Shown: positions 1-13,607 of the stretch, in pieces | How the letters are laid out: each line of letters begins with the position of its first letter | How positions within the stretch are numbered: position 1 is the stretch's first letter | Source: Corella eumyota | Lineage: Eukaryota > Chordata > Ascidiacea > Phlebobranchia > Corellidae | DNA length: 64,000 nucleotides | Direction of reading: 5' to 3' | NCBI GenBank assembly: GCA_963082875.1 | Contig: OY720100.1 | Coordinates: forward strand, 15,338,591 to 15,402,590 | Notes under the pieces: generated by a model | Told to the model about the DNA's origin: nothing | Seen by the model: the letters and a program-made list of their open reading frames with translations, nothing else | Databases searched by the model: none | Position numbers and translations under genes: made by a program

Positions 1-156
1 TATAATTGCCCGATAATTATGCTGCTGATTAAGTGCTGGCACAGCAGGAGTTCATATTGTTTATAGCACCTTACTCAAGGGCGCTACAGCAAACCCACGA
101 CCTCATGTGTGGTGTAGCAAGTGTTCTTACCACTACACCAAGCTGTCGGTTATATT
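1..156 (-). mobile_element. tRNA-derived SINE, cut by window edge
   Basis: Minus-oriented copy whose 3' half lies outside the window. It runs from the TAATTATCGGGCA region to the tRNA-like head, ending near 156 with ACCAAGCTGTCGGT read on the plus strand. It sits in an intron of the BLTP2 gene. Confidence 0.85.
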
Positions 157-413
157 TTTTTATTACGCTTATTTTTTTTTACACTTATTTGCTTGGCACT
201 GTAGTTTGAGCAGCGCCAAAGGTATTGGGATCAATTCCTTTCGATATAATCCTATAGTGTTCCTAAATAAGTATTTTTACAGACTATTACTTTTGGAAAA
301 ATAACTCAAGACTGGTTCAGATAGTTAATCTTAGTTATTTTTATTTCAATAATTTCACTAGATCAATTTTAATATTTGGCCAGATATTGAATTTAAATTA
401 TCTTTATAACCAG

Positions 414-3449
<3,036 letters not shown>

Positions 3450-3846
3450 GAATTGTATTTTTTTAAAAAGGTTGAATTTTTTTCGCGTTTGATTACAGTT
3501 TATATTATTTTTATCAAGACATTAAGTTAATGGTAATCCTAATGCTTATAATGAAGACTTTATTATATATAAAACTAAGTGCATATTTTTAAATTTGCAA
3601 TATCTGTAAAATTCTAGCCATTTTGGTATCAATTTCTGTGAGATTATATAATTGCAGTACTTGATGAATATTTATTATTTAAACCATGTTTGATTAGGTT
3701 GTAATTATATTATACATACTCAAAAGATTATCAATGTTTTGTTATATTACACATCCTTAAAGAAGAACTAAACTTTTGTCATTATTTAGTTTACAAAAAA
3801 CATAATTTACACAAAAGTTACTCAAAAAATTGCCAGTAAAACTCGG
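3450..3846. other. BLTP2 3' region / convergent intergenic spacer
   Basis: This AT-rich spacer lies between two convergent stop codons, at 3449 (plus) and 3847 (minus). It must hold both 3' UTRs. I see no ORF or repeat in it, and no well-placed AATAAA on the plus strand. A TTTATT (minus-strand AATAAA) lies near 3670. Confidence 0.5.
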
Positions 3847-6800
3847 TTAAAGTTCGTTAATAATAAAGGGATTAGCCTCTCCGGCCGTCACGCAAATGAA
3901 ATCCACTTTTCTGTCGTGACTTATATCGGCGATCAGTAATTCACCTTGTTCCACTGGACAAAAGAAAGCTCTCGGGTGTAGCACAACTGGGGGATCCCCT
4001 GCAAATACTTGTGTAGGTGAACTGTATAGGTAGTACATTTGCCTGAATAACATAAAAAAAAATTTTATTTAGTTTTTTTTTGCACAAAAAAATTCATTGT
4101 CAAAACTAAAGTAATAAAAAAACAAAAAAACAAACAGATTTATGGTTTAAAACATGCTAGAATTATTTCTTTTACACATGTGTTATAAAATAACAAATTT
4201 TTTTTTGTATATATCATTATCCTTAGTGTGGAAAGTCGAATGCGTGCCCTAAACATAGAGTAACAACTGTTACCCAGTCTCAAGTTTGTTACCCAGACCC
4301 AGTCTCAAATTTTTATGCTGATGATAAAGTTCTGGCTCAGCAGGAGTTTATATTGTTTCTAGCGCCTCACTCAAGAGCGCTTTAGCATGAGAGCAGTTGG
4401 GATTAAACCCACGACCTCATGTGATGTAGCAAGTGTTCTTACCACTACACCGCGCTGCCGGATTTAATGTCATTAAACTAAGTAAAATTGGTTTTCCACT
4501 TTTTCTAATGAGAACTCATATTTTTAACCCTTTTTAAAAAAGTTAGGCCCTTTTAGTTACCCATTATGGTGGCATATGAGGTCCATAGACCCATCTCCAT
4601 TTACATCACCCATAAAAATCTTTCTCGGTTGGAGGTTAACACATAAACTTGATGATCCTCCCATCTCTGGATGGTCTTCTGTTATACCATCTGCATCACC
4701 TAACCTTACTGAACTTAAATCAGATATTTTAATGCAAATTTTTTATACATATTTTTATCCCTGTATTTTCTGTATATTTATTTTTATTCTTAATGTGGAA
4801 TGGTCGTGTGCGTGACCTGACCATAAAGTAACATTAGTTACCCCGACCCAGTCTCTAGGTGCATGTGGCAGTTTGGGATATTATATAGATTATAATTGCC
4901 CGATAATTATGCTGCTGATTAAGTGCTGACCCAGCAGGAGTTCATACCGTTTATTGCGCCTTACTCAAGGGCGCTACAGCATAAGAGCAGAGGGATTAAA
5001 CCCACGACCTCATAGCGGTGTAGCAAGTGTTCTTACCACTACACCAAGCTGCCGGTTATGTGTTATTATTAGCAAAACCATTTTTTGTCATTGGAATTTA
5101 AGTGGATTTTGTTATATCTAAAATTTTGGCCTGTGTAAAAGTTAGCCTTTTTATCAAAGCCAGGCCTACCTAACAATCCTATGTACTGGTTAGTAATATA
5201 AAACATTAGGGTTCACTACATAAGGTCCTAAGTCTCAATAGAACTAGTCGATAGCCCGCTCTACAGTTCGGATTTCAATTGTCATAGTATGGTCACAACT
5301 TTCAACTAATATTTTCTCATAATAATTTACCCATGCACCACAAATGGCAGTTTTTTATTTTGTGGGCCCACAAATTGGGCATAAATATGTATATTGTCCA
5401 CATAGGTCCATTATATAACTGGCAGTGTGGTGTAGTGGTAAGAACACTTGCTACACCACACATGAGGTTGTGGGTTCAATCCCCACTGATCTCATGCTGT
5501 AGCGCCCTTAAGTAAGGCGCAATAAACGGTATAAACTTCTGCTGAGCCAGCACTTAATCAGCAGCAAAATTACCGGGCAATTATAATCTATAATATTCCA
5601 AACTGTCACAGGCAACTCGAGATTGGGTCGGAGTAACTGATGTTACTCTAAGTTTAAGTCGCGCATTTGACCTTCCCACATTGCGGATAAATTTATACAA
5701 AAAATAGGGGGCAGTTTTTTATTCTGTAAGCCCACAAATTGGGCATACTTATATAAATCGTCCACTCCATTAAATAAATAGAAGTGACCAATGTGTTATC
5801 ACTTACATAGTTCCATCCAGCATTAAACATACAGCATCATCAAATACCCCCGCCTGATTGTGGATAAACCTATCACCCCCTACACAAAATGGGGTAGGCA
5901 TAAAAGTGGTTTCACGGGACTCCAAAAGACCTGGCGGTCTCTCCGTTGTCGTGGTTGTTGTTGATCCTGGTGTCGTTGTTGAACAACTCTGTTGATTGGT
6001 AAAAACTTTAATATGGAAATTTGTTGAAACCTTGGATTTTTTTATTTATTAAAGTTTTTAATGGAAATGTAATTTAGAATAATCCAATACGAAGGGAAAA
6101 AAGGGTTAAATAAAGAAGCTAACTTTGCATTTTTTTTTAAAATAACTCCTAAAAGTTAAGATTGTATTGAATTAATACATAATCATCTTTGTAAATTTAA
6201 TAAATTTTTTGGGAAAATAAAAGAGACTATGTCATACTGAAAACTTTAACTAAAATGGGGATTAAACCCAAGACCTTATACAGTGATGTACAGTGCTTTA
6301 AACAATGTGTTTTACCTGTGTTATACAGTCTTTGTATTCCAACTGTCTTCCCACGTTATCAATACTATCCTGGTCTCCTTCACAGTTTCGATCGATCTGG
6401 TTGTTGTTTTGGTAACATGTCCGTGAGCGTTGTGTTTTGTTGGTGTTGCAACACAAACTCCAATCCCCCCACTCTGACCATTTACCCACTTGTGGTAAAA
6501 AGTGGGTAAAAAAAATTATTCAAAAAAATTATTCAAAAAAAATTATTTTTTTTTGCTAGACATATTCTTTACTTAATTTGTAATTTAAATTAAGAAAAGG
6601 TTATATTGGATACTTACATCGTGGACATTCATTTATATTGCAGGTTTTTGTCTCATAATTTTCCCCTGCACAACCTGTACTTGGACTACATATTCTATTC
6701 CTGTACAAATATTGTCAATTTATTTCAATATTTTGTTAACTTTTGATATAAAAATTTTGCAATTTAAAACTAATATTACCCTTTACAATAAAGCTTTATC

Positions 6801-9800
6801 ATATAAACAACGTAATCCTTTATTTGTGACTTGATTATAGCATTTGAACCCGCAATAATTAAAAAAAAACTTTTATTAATCTAGGTTTGTATGTATATAA
6901 TACCTGTCTTATGTACTTCTAAGGTTGTCTAAGGTTGTAATATTTTTAATATTCTAAAACGTAGTTAACTTTAAAATAAATGTGGTATCTGTTATATTAA
7001 AGAAGTTTTAAACCCACCTTATTTGGGTACCACCACCACAAGTTACTGAACATGAATTCCATTCCTGCCAATCACTCCACGAGGAAACTAAAAAAAAAAT
7101 TCAAAAAAACAGAAATTTTTTATTATTAAAAACAGCAAAACTAAAATTACAAATAAAAATTGCTTTCTTTAAATAGACTTAAACCGACAGCATGGTGTAG
7201 TGGTAAGAACATTTGCTACACCACCATGAGGTCGTGGGTTCAATCCCACTGCTCTTATGCTGTAGCACCCTTGGCACTATAAACAGTATGAACTCCTGTT
7301 GAGGCAGCACTTTATCAGCAGCATAAATATTGGGCAATTATAATCTATGATATCCCGAACTGTATATGGCAACTCAAGACTGGGTCGGAGTAACTGATGT
7401 TACTCTATGTCTGGGTCGTGCATTTGACCTTTCTACATTGAGAATAAAGATACAAAAAAAAAGTCTAATGACATTGAGACATTGTTTATTTTTTTATTTT
7501 TTAAACTTCTACCTACTTGTAATATTACATGTATGGGTAGCACATGGTTTTTGGTCAGATGCTGCTGGAATAACTAAAGGACAATCCCCAACATTTATTC
7601 TGTTAAACTCTGAATCAGTGCAGATCCGGGATCGTTTTCGAAATCCTGTTCCGCACGTTCGACTACAACTTTCCCATTCATTCCATGATGACCATCTATT
7701 TCCATCTGCTTATAGTGGCTCAAGTTATCAAATAGGGTTTATTTATCTAAATTTTTATTGTAAAATAACTTAAATCTTAACTTGGGCAACCTAAAAAAAA
7801 TTGAAGTTCTACTACAAGGTCATGGGTTCAATCCCCACTGCTCCCATGCTGTAGTGCTCTTTAGTAAAGTGCTATAAATGGTACAAATTTTGCTGAGCCA
7901 ACATTTAATTAGCAGCTCAATTATCGGGCAATTATGATCAATATTATTCCAAACTACAAAAAGTCAACCTGACACTGATTTGGTAGCAAATCTTAGTCCT
8001 ACTGGGCTATTTGATCACATACAATAAAATGAATAGCCAGATAGGAATTATTACTGGAAAATTTTTACTATGTTTTTAAAAGTTAAAATACTTGTGGTTA
8101 TACAGCTGGGTTGAGCACAAATTTCTTTTTCAAATTCTTCATTAGGATAACAGCAAGACATTCTAGCAAAAAATCAAAATTTTACAAATTAATTTTTTTA
8201 AATTGGGGTAAAAATTTAAACCCATTTAAAAAATACCCCACCTATGCCTTTCTCCAGCCCCACAGGTTACCGAACATGGGGACCAGAGACCCCAGAACCC
8301 TTGGGTGCAAGGGAGGGTCATGCACTCCTCCCGTTCCACAAAATCTTCTCCGCATCTTCCATGATAAACTTTCATGGTGTCATCCAAGTTTAAACATTCT
8401 CTCAATCTGATTTTATTTCCTTTACCGCACGACGAACTACATGAAAACCAATCGCCCCATTGGCCCCAGTTATCCCCAGGCTGGGGCTCTAAATAGTTAA
8501 AAAAATGTTTTTTATGTGGACATTGAATATTAACAAAGTTAAAATATTATCGATTTTGATTGTCTGATAATTATACTGTTGATTAAGTGTTGGCTCAGTA
8601 GGAGGTTATGCAGTTTATACAACCTTACTTAAGGGTGCTACAGCATGAAATCAGTGGAAATCGAACCAAGATCCTTGTCTATTGTTTTAATTACTACCCT
8701 ATAGGGCAAGAGCAAGCAAATAATCATTTTCATGTAACGAATTTAATCTCTAACTCTCTTAGAAGGTGTTCAGAGCCTTTACCAGTAAAATTAATCAATA
8801 TCAATATACTTGATTTAACCTGATGGTGTATATGTTAAATTGCAATTATAAAGTTTGTTAATTTTTGAAATATCTCCGTCGCTTAAAGAAGTTCGTTGAG
8901 AGACAAATGCTGATGACGTTTTCTTGTCCATAATTGTTGCTCTTGAACCAGAGGAGAAGTAGTAACCATCAGAATGCATTATTGAGTAGAGATCGTATTT
9001 GGATTCATTAACTAATAACCATTCACGTTTTGAGAAATATATTTTATTTTCTAAAAAAAAATTTATTGCAGAAATTTGGATAACGTTTATATATTTAATT
9101 TTTTTTGTATATATCTTTATCCTCGATGTGGAAAAGTCGAATGCGCGACTTAAACATAGGGTAACATCAGTTACTCCGACCCAGTCTCGAGTTGCCTGTG
9201 GCAGTTTGGGATATTATAGATTATAATTGCCCGATAATTAAGCTGCTGATTAAGTGCTGGCTCAGCAGGAGTTTATACCGTTTATAGCGCCTTACTCAAG
9301 GACGCCACAGCATGAGAGTTCTGGGAATTGAACCCACGACCTTCTATGTGGTGTAGCAAGTGTTCTTACCATTACACCACGCTGCTTGTTTTATATATAT
9401 ATTATACAATAAACGCCCTAAAAACACTGGTATAGTGTAGTGGTTAATATACTTATCTTTACTACATGGGGTCTTAGGTTTGATCCCCACTGTTAACCTA
9501 TTGTAGATGAAAAAAATTTGAATTCTTAAATAATTTGGGATTCAACATATCAAATATATTTTAAATAAACTTATTCTTTACCTTCATTAATGTTATCAAA
9601 CTCAATTGAAACAAAATCGTCACGATCTGGTCTGGATTGTTCATGCCAAAAACCTAATGAGTGCATCATCGTGTGTTGGAACAATCCAGAATATTCACAA
9701 ATTTTTCGAGTGTAAATTTTCTGCCGCCCACCAATTCTGCCAACAATTGATCTAAATGTATTATTTATTTTTTTTGTTTATATTTTTATTCTCGATGTGG

Positions 9801-12528
9801 TAAGGTTGAATGCGCGACCTAAACATAGATTAACATCAGTTCTTCCAACCCAGTCTCGAGTTGCCTTTGGCAGTTTTGGATATTATAGAGATTATAATTG
9901 CCCAGTATTTATGCTGCTGATAAAGTGCTGGCTCACCAGGAGTTCATACTGTTTATAGCCCCTTACTCAAGAGTGCTACAGCATGAGAGTAGTGGGAATT
10001 GAACCCACGACCTCATGGTGGTGTAGCAAGTGTTCTTACCACTACACCATGATGTCGGCTGTAGTGTTCTCAGCCTAAACATAGAGCAACATTAGTTACA
10101 CCGACCCAGTTTTGAGTTAACTTTGGCAGCTTGGAGTATCATTTAATAATAAGTGCCTAATAATTTACCTGCCAACTGGTTTTGGCTTAGCAAGAGTTAT
10201 ATCATTTAAAATGCCTTACCCAAGTGCACTAAAAAATGGGAACAGTGGGCATCAAACCTAGGACCTTATGTTGTAAAGTCAAAGGGTTAACCACTACAGG
10301 TTAACTTAAATGGTTATAATTTATAGAATTAAAATTAATATAACCTGCAGTTGTGTCCATCAGTAGAAAAATCCAAAAAGTTGCCTTGTGTTGTTCTTGG
10401 ATAAAAATCTACACAAGTTGACAAACTGAATGATCTCATTGCTTCGTTTAATACAGACTCTCTGTTAGTGGGCTCTATAACAAAACTTTAATTTGTAAAA
10501 CTGTATATTCTCTCAAGTATACGTCCAAAACCAATCAAAAAGGCGGGGTTACTGTACTCTGGGTCTTAAACTTAAATTGTTAAGTCAACCTTTTAATATA
10601 ATGTTATGGTAAGAACAATTGCTACACCATCCATGAGGTCGTGGGTTCCATTTTTACTGCTCTAATCCTGTAGCACCCTTGAGTAAGGCGCTATAACCGG
10701 TATTAACTCCTGCTAATCCAATACTTAATCAGCAGTATAATTACCGGGCAATTATAATCTATAATATCCCAAACTACCAAAGGCAACTCAAGACTGGGTC
10801 GGAGTAATTAATGTTACTCTATGTTTATGTCGTGCATTCGACCTTTCCACATAAAGGATAAAGTCAATTATCAGAGATATATAAATAATTTTGCTGGTTA
10901 ACTTTTTTAAAAAATCATAAATTATATTGGTTGCCTGTTAGTGGGGATAAAACATATGGGATTCTAGTCCTGTTATCAACTCTGTAGTTATCCCATATTC
11001 GATGTTGTAAGGCTGAGCGATACACACCATCACCATGGTCACTTTTCTCATATGCCTAAAACAACATTTTGAGTACATTGAGTACATCCACTGTTTAGTA
11101 TTTTTTTGCATATATATTTATTTATCCTCGATGTGAAATGGTCGACTTTAGACCAAAGTCGTTCAAAGGCGCAACAGCATTAGAGAGTTCGAAATCAAAC
11201 CCGGGGTCTCATTAAGTAAAGTATGTATGTTACTACTGGGTTTAAAAGTTATTTGCAGTCTTTACTAATCTTTTTTTAAAAAATCTGACTTACTGTTGTG
11301 ATGGGGTTTGAGTTGATTGGTGTATGTGTGATATCACCCTCAAAATTCCCTGTTGTAGCACAATCACAACTTTTAATACAACCATATTCATCTTCTTCAT
11401 ATCCCAGTAAACAACCAGTTGTGCAAACTGTCACATCAAATGTACATTCCCTTCCATCTGCAGACCCTGTTAAACACAGTAATGTATATATCTTCTTGTA
11501 ATTTTTAAGTTTAAAAGACTAGGCCAACTGGTATGTAGGGCTGTAGGCTTAGGTTATGTATTGTCAACTTTAGAACATAGTAAGGGACTTACCTTGGGAT
11601 ATTAAAGTTAACTAACCAACAGTGTGGTGGAGTACTAAGAACACTTTCTCACCACATTAGGTCATAGGTTCAATTTCCACTGCTCTTATGCTGTAGCGTC
11701 CTTGAGCATGGCACAATAAATGGTATTAACTTTTGCTGAGCCAGCACTTAATTAGCAGCTTAACTAACGAGCATTTATAATTTTTAATATTCTAAACTGC
11801 CAAAGGCAACTCGAGTAACTGATGTTACTTCTATGTTTAGGTCGCGCATTCGACCTTTCAACATCGAGGGTATAGACATATACCAAAAAAAAATTTAAAG
11901 GCTAGTGTAGCAGTTAACTTAAATTGTGATTTGGTAGCAAGCCATAGGCTAGATTTTTTGCCAAATTATTAAAAAAATACGGGTGTTTAAATACCTGGCA
12001 TATTTAATTAAATAACAAAAATAATTTATTACTTATACTAACTTTCACAGATGGCTGATTCATAAATAGAAGGGGTGCCTCCACTACACGCGTTTGACCT
12101 ATTTGCTAAAAACAAATGTAATTTTTATGTTGTAATAATAGGTAGCTTTCATTACAAATCTATTATACTAACTAAGGTTAAAATACTTACTTAAAAATAT
12201 GATAAGAACAACTATGCCTGCCACAAGTGCTAACAGTGCAAGTACAATTATAATAGGTTTTATATTGAAACTTGAAGCTTGGCCCTTTTTTGCTGAACGT
12301 TTTTTACCCTTGGTTGACTTTCCTTTACCTAATGTCAATGTAATTCATTAATGGATGAAAGTAAAACTTTAATTTAGCTATATTTTAGGCCTTACTTTTG
12401 CCAACTTTGGATTCCTTTGCTTTTTTTTGTGGTTTCTTTGCGCTGGAAGGTACAGGTACTATTGCATCAAATTCGTAAACAGTCGTAACATCGCCTGATA
12501 AATGTGATACTAACTTAGGCCTTTCCAT
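3847..12528 (-). CDS. Type II transmembrane astacin-like pseudoprotease with five TSP1 repeats (ascidian Tast-like)
   Basis: Seventeen exons, read downward from the ATG: 12528-12396, 12328-12191, 12105-12043, 11466-11294, 11055-10935, 10474-10345, 9751-9582, 9050-8820, 8488-8242, 8162-8092, 7708-7529, 7087-7018, 6700-6618, 6488-6316, 5988-5807, 4704-4561, 4042-3847. The 2505 nt give 834 residues with all phases consistent. Domains: basic cytoplasmic N-terminus; one membrane segment near residues 70-89 ([20 protein letters not shown]); Cys-rich antistasin-like segment near 112-160 ([16 protein letters not shown]); astacin fold near 196-378 ([25 protein letters not shown], ending [10 protein letters not shown]); five TSP1 repeats about 393-658 with WSxW and CSxTCG motifs; Thr-rich linker; FG-GAP/VCBS-like tail with [10 protein letters not shown]. 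The zinc motif reads [19 protein letters not shown]: His279, His283 and His289 are present but the catalytic Glu is Thr280. The Met-turn reads SIMHS, with Ser336 where the family has Tyr. It resembles the ascidian sperm astacin/TSP1 proteins called Tast (recalled). Proteolytic activity is unlikely; binding is inferred. One intron uses a GC donor. Confidence 0.88.
4198..4464 (-). mobile_element. SINE copy with internal rearrangement
   Basis: The mid-body is shortened, and the GTTACCCAGTCTCAAGTT segment appears twice in a row at about 4271-4307. In the last intron of the astacin-like gene, in the same orientation as that gene. Confidence 0.82.
4768..5058 (-). mobile_element. SINE copy, complete
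   Basis: Full copy from TATTTTTATTCTTAATGTGG to the head ACCACTACACCAAGCTGCCG. In the intron of the astacin-like gene between exons 4704-4561 and 5988-5807. Confidence 0.88.
5240..5415. repeat. Dispersed non-tRNA repeat, copy 1 (part a)
   Basis: The stretch with TCAATTGTCATAGTATGGTC, ACTTTCAACTAATAT, GCACCACAAATG and CCCACAAATTGGGCATA is matched by a diverged relative at 37770-37930. Part of it is matched again at 5711-5790, just beyond an intervening SINE. I find no coding potential and no clear terminal inverted repeat. Class unknown. Confidence 0.6.
5419..5705 (+). mobile_element. SINE copy, complete, between two pieces of another repeat
   Basis: Young-type head with ACTTGCTACACCACACATG. 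The tail reads GCGGATAAATTTATACAAAA. It separates two overlapping copies of the repeat holding CCCACAAATTGGGCATA. Confidence 0.88.
5711..5790. repeat. Dispersed non-tRNA repeat, copy 1 (part b)
   Basis: Repeats the GGCAGTTTTTTATT / CCCACAAATTGGGCATA part of 5346-5384 with a few changes, directly after the SINE tail. This is an overlap, not a simple split, so a duplication accompanied or preceded the SINE insertion. Confidence 0.6.
7183..7462 (+). mobile_element. SINE copy, near complete
   Basis: Head GACAGCATGGTGTAGTGG. The CCTTGAGTAAGGCGC step has lost a few bases. The tail ends in nine A. Intron of the astacin-like gene, opposite orientation. Confidence 0.87.
7808..7962 (+). mobile_element. 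SINE fragment, both ends missing
   Basis: Starts inside the head at CTACAAGGTCATGGGTTC and stops at ATTCCAAACTAC. Intron of the astacin-like gene. Confidence 0.75.
8555..8675 (-). mobile_element. SINE fragment (middle part)
   Basis: Covers GATAATTATACTGTTGATTA through a decayed B box, GAAATCGAACC. No tail is recognisable. Confidence 0.65.
9103..9390 (-). mobile_element. SINE copy, complete, young type
   Basis: Well-preserved copy with TCGATGTGGAAAAGTCGAAT at the tail side and ACCACGCTGC at the head. It lies between the two astacin-domain exons 9751-9582 and 9050-8820. Confidence 0.9.
9427..9507 (+). mobile_element. SINE head fragment
   Basis: Only the tRNA-like head is present: GGTATAGTGTAGTGGTTAAT and GGTTTGATCCCCACTGTTA. 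It faces away from the preceding minus copy. Confidence 0.6.
9768..10058 (-). mobile_element. SINE copy, complete
   Basis: Full copy from TTCTCGATGTGGTAAGG to CACCATGATGTCGGC. The following 240 bases hold a second, older minus copy, so the two are in tandem. Confidence 0.88.
10072..10300 (-). mobile_element. SINE copy, degenerate
   Basis: Decayed copy lacking the tail. Landmarks: CCTAAACATAGAGCAACATT, GTTTTGGCTTAGCAAGAG, and the B-box remnant GCATCAAACCTAGGACC. Confidence 0.7.
10595..10876 (+). mobile_element. SINE copy, head damaged
   Basis: The first bases of the head are lost; ATGTTATGGTAAGAAC replaces GGTGTAGTGGTAAGAAC. The body is intact. The tail reads AAAGGATAAAGTCAA. Confidence 0.83.
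11107..11240 (-). mobile_element. SINE copy with large internal deletion
   Basis: The tail TTATCCTCGATGTG runs almost directly into GGCGCAACAGCATTAGAGAG and the B-box side of the head. About half the body is missing. Confidence 0.7.
11613..11898 (+). mobile_element. SINE copy, complete, diverged
   Basis: The head has GTGGAGTACTAAGAACACTT, an A-box change. The body lacks the CTGGGTCGG step. The tail ends in nine A. Intron between the exon for the short Cys segment (12105-12043) and the antistasin-like exon. Confidence 0.85.
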
Positions 12529-13607
12529 TTTAATTTTAAAACTATCTTGAAGTTATTTTTACTAAAAAAACTGTGTCGTGTTAAACAAGCTTAGAAAATC
12601 GCTTGCCATAGTAGCAAACCGAAATTTTCCGACAAAGATCTGCGGGTTTTAAGGGATTTTTTTTAAATATTGACATTTCTGCCTTATGAAGTTAATTTTT
12701 ATTTAATTAAACAACATAAATGTGATATTGTATAGTAAACAGGAGCACTACACTGTTTCTAATTAGTACCAGTGATTTTATGTTTTTTTTTCGGTATATT
12801 GTCGCGCTGAGTTGCTATAAAAGTTCGCGCCAAAACTGTAGACGACATTTTTTAATGGAAAACGAAAAAAAAATTACTATATGAATTACTTAAAATAGTT
12901 TTAGGTGATAAATACAGTGTTTTAAACAAAAATTAAATGACTTGAAACGATTTTACAATGAATATAAAAACGGGGAAATTAATTATCAGCTGTTGATTCG
13001 CATGATTGGCCACAATAGCGTTGGTATCTTGGTAACCTGACCTTCAACTATGTTGTTTTAAATCAAGACCTTTTGTTAGGGGTTTAATTGATTATCTTAT
13101 GTTATGTTAACATGTTAGCATTTAAAAATATAAAGTAAGACAATCATGAAAACATGAATTAGGATTTTAAAGACCATAGACATTTACGACAGACTGTCAA
13201 AACTGTCAGACAGAATTGATCCTTTGCACATTTTACCGTCTGACCGTACGCGACTGTCCGACTGTTGACTTCGGTATTCAACTAGTTGCAAAATTTGGAA
13301 TGGTTGACAGCGTGTTCTGCCCATTTTTATTTAAAACAAATTTTATTAAAGGGTAAGTTGGTAGGGTAAATTTTAAAATTAGTAACAAAAAATCAAAAAA
13401 AGAGTTTAAAATTGCTTAAAGTTATGCATTGAGACTTACTAGCAAGTATTATAATTAATAAGTGTTGCTAATATCTTATAAGTTAATATTATTAATTTAA
13501 ATATTTAGTATCAGGGATTTTAAAACTAACTTTAATCCTAAATGTAGATGCACGTTTAATTAGTTAAATAATAATATTAAAATATATTTTATTTGTTTAG
13601 CAATTAA
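12529..13607. promoter_or_regulatory. Head-to-head intergenic region between the astacin-like gene and TTLL10
   Basis: Two start codons diverge across about 1.08 kb, so both promoters should lie here, with no SINE in it. The stretch 13190-13275 is rich in GACTGTC/GACAGTC-type words on both strands; a similar CGACTGTCAGACCG occurs at about 57449 upstream of the profilin-like gene. No TATA box is placed well enough to call. Regulatory role is inferred from position only. Confidence 0.4.
13588..13607 (+). promoter_or_regulatory. Candidate 3' splice acceptor 7 nt upstream of the TTLL10 start (possible SL trans-splice site)
   Basis: A T-rich tract ending in TTTAG at 13596-13600 lies only seven bases before the ATG, with no obvious upstream exon. 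Ciona trans-splices a spliced leader onto many mRNAs, so this could be an outron acceptor. It could equally be the acceptor of an ordinary 5' UTR intron. Confidence 0.35.
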
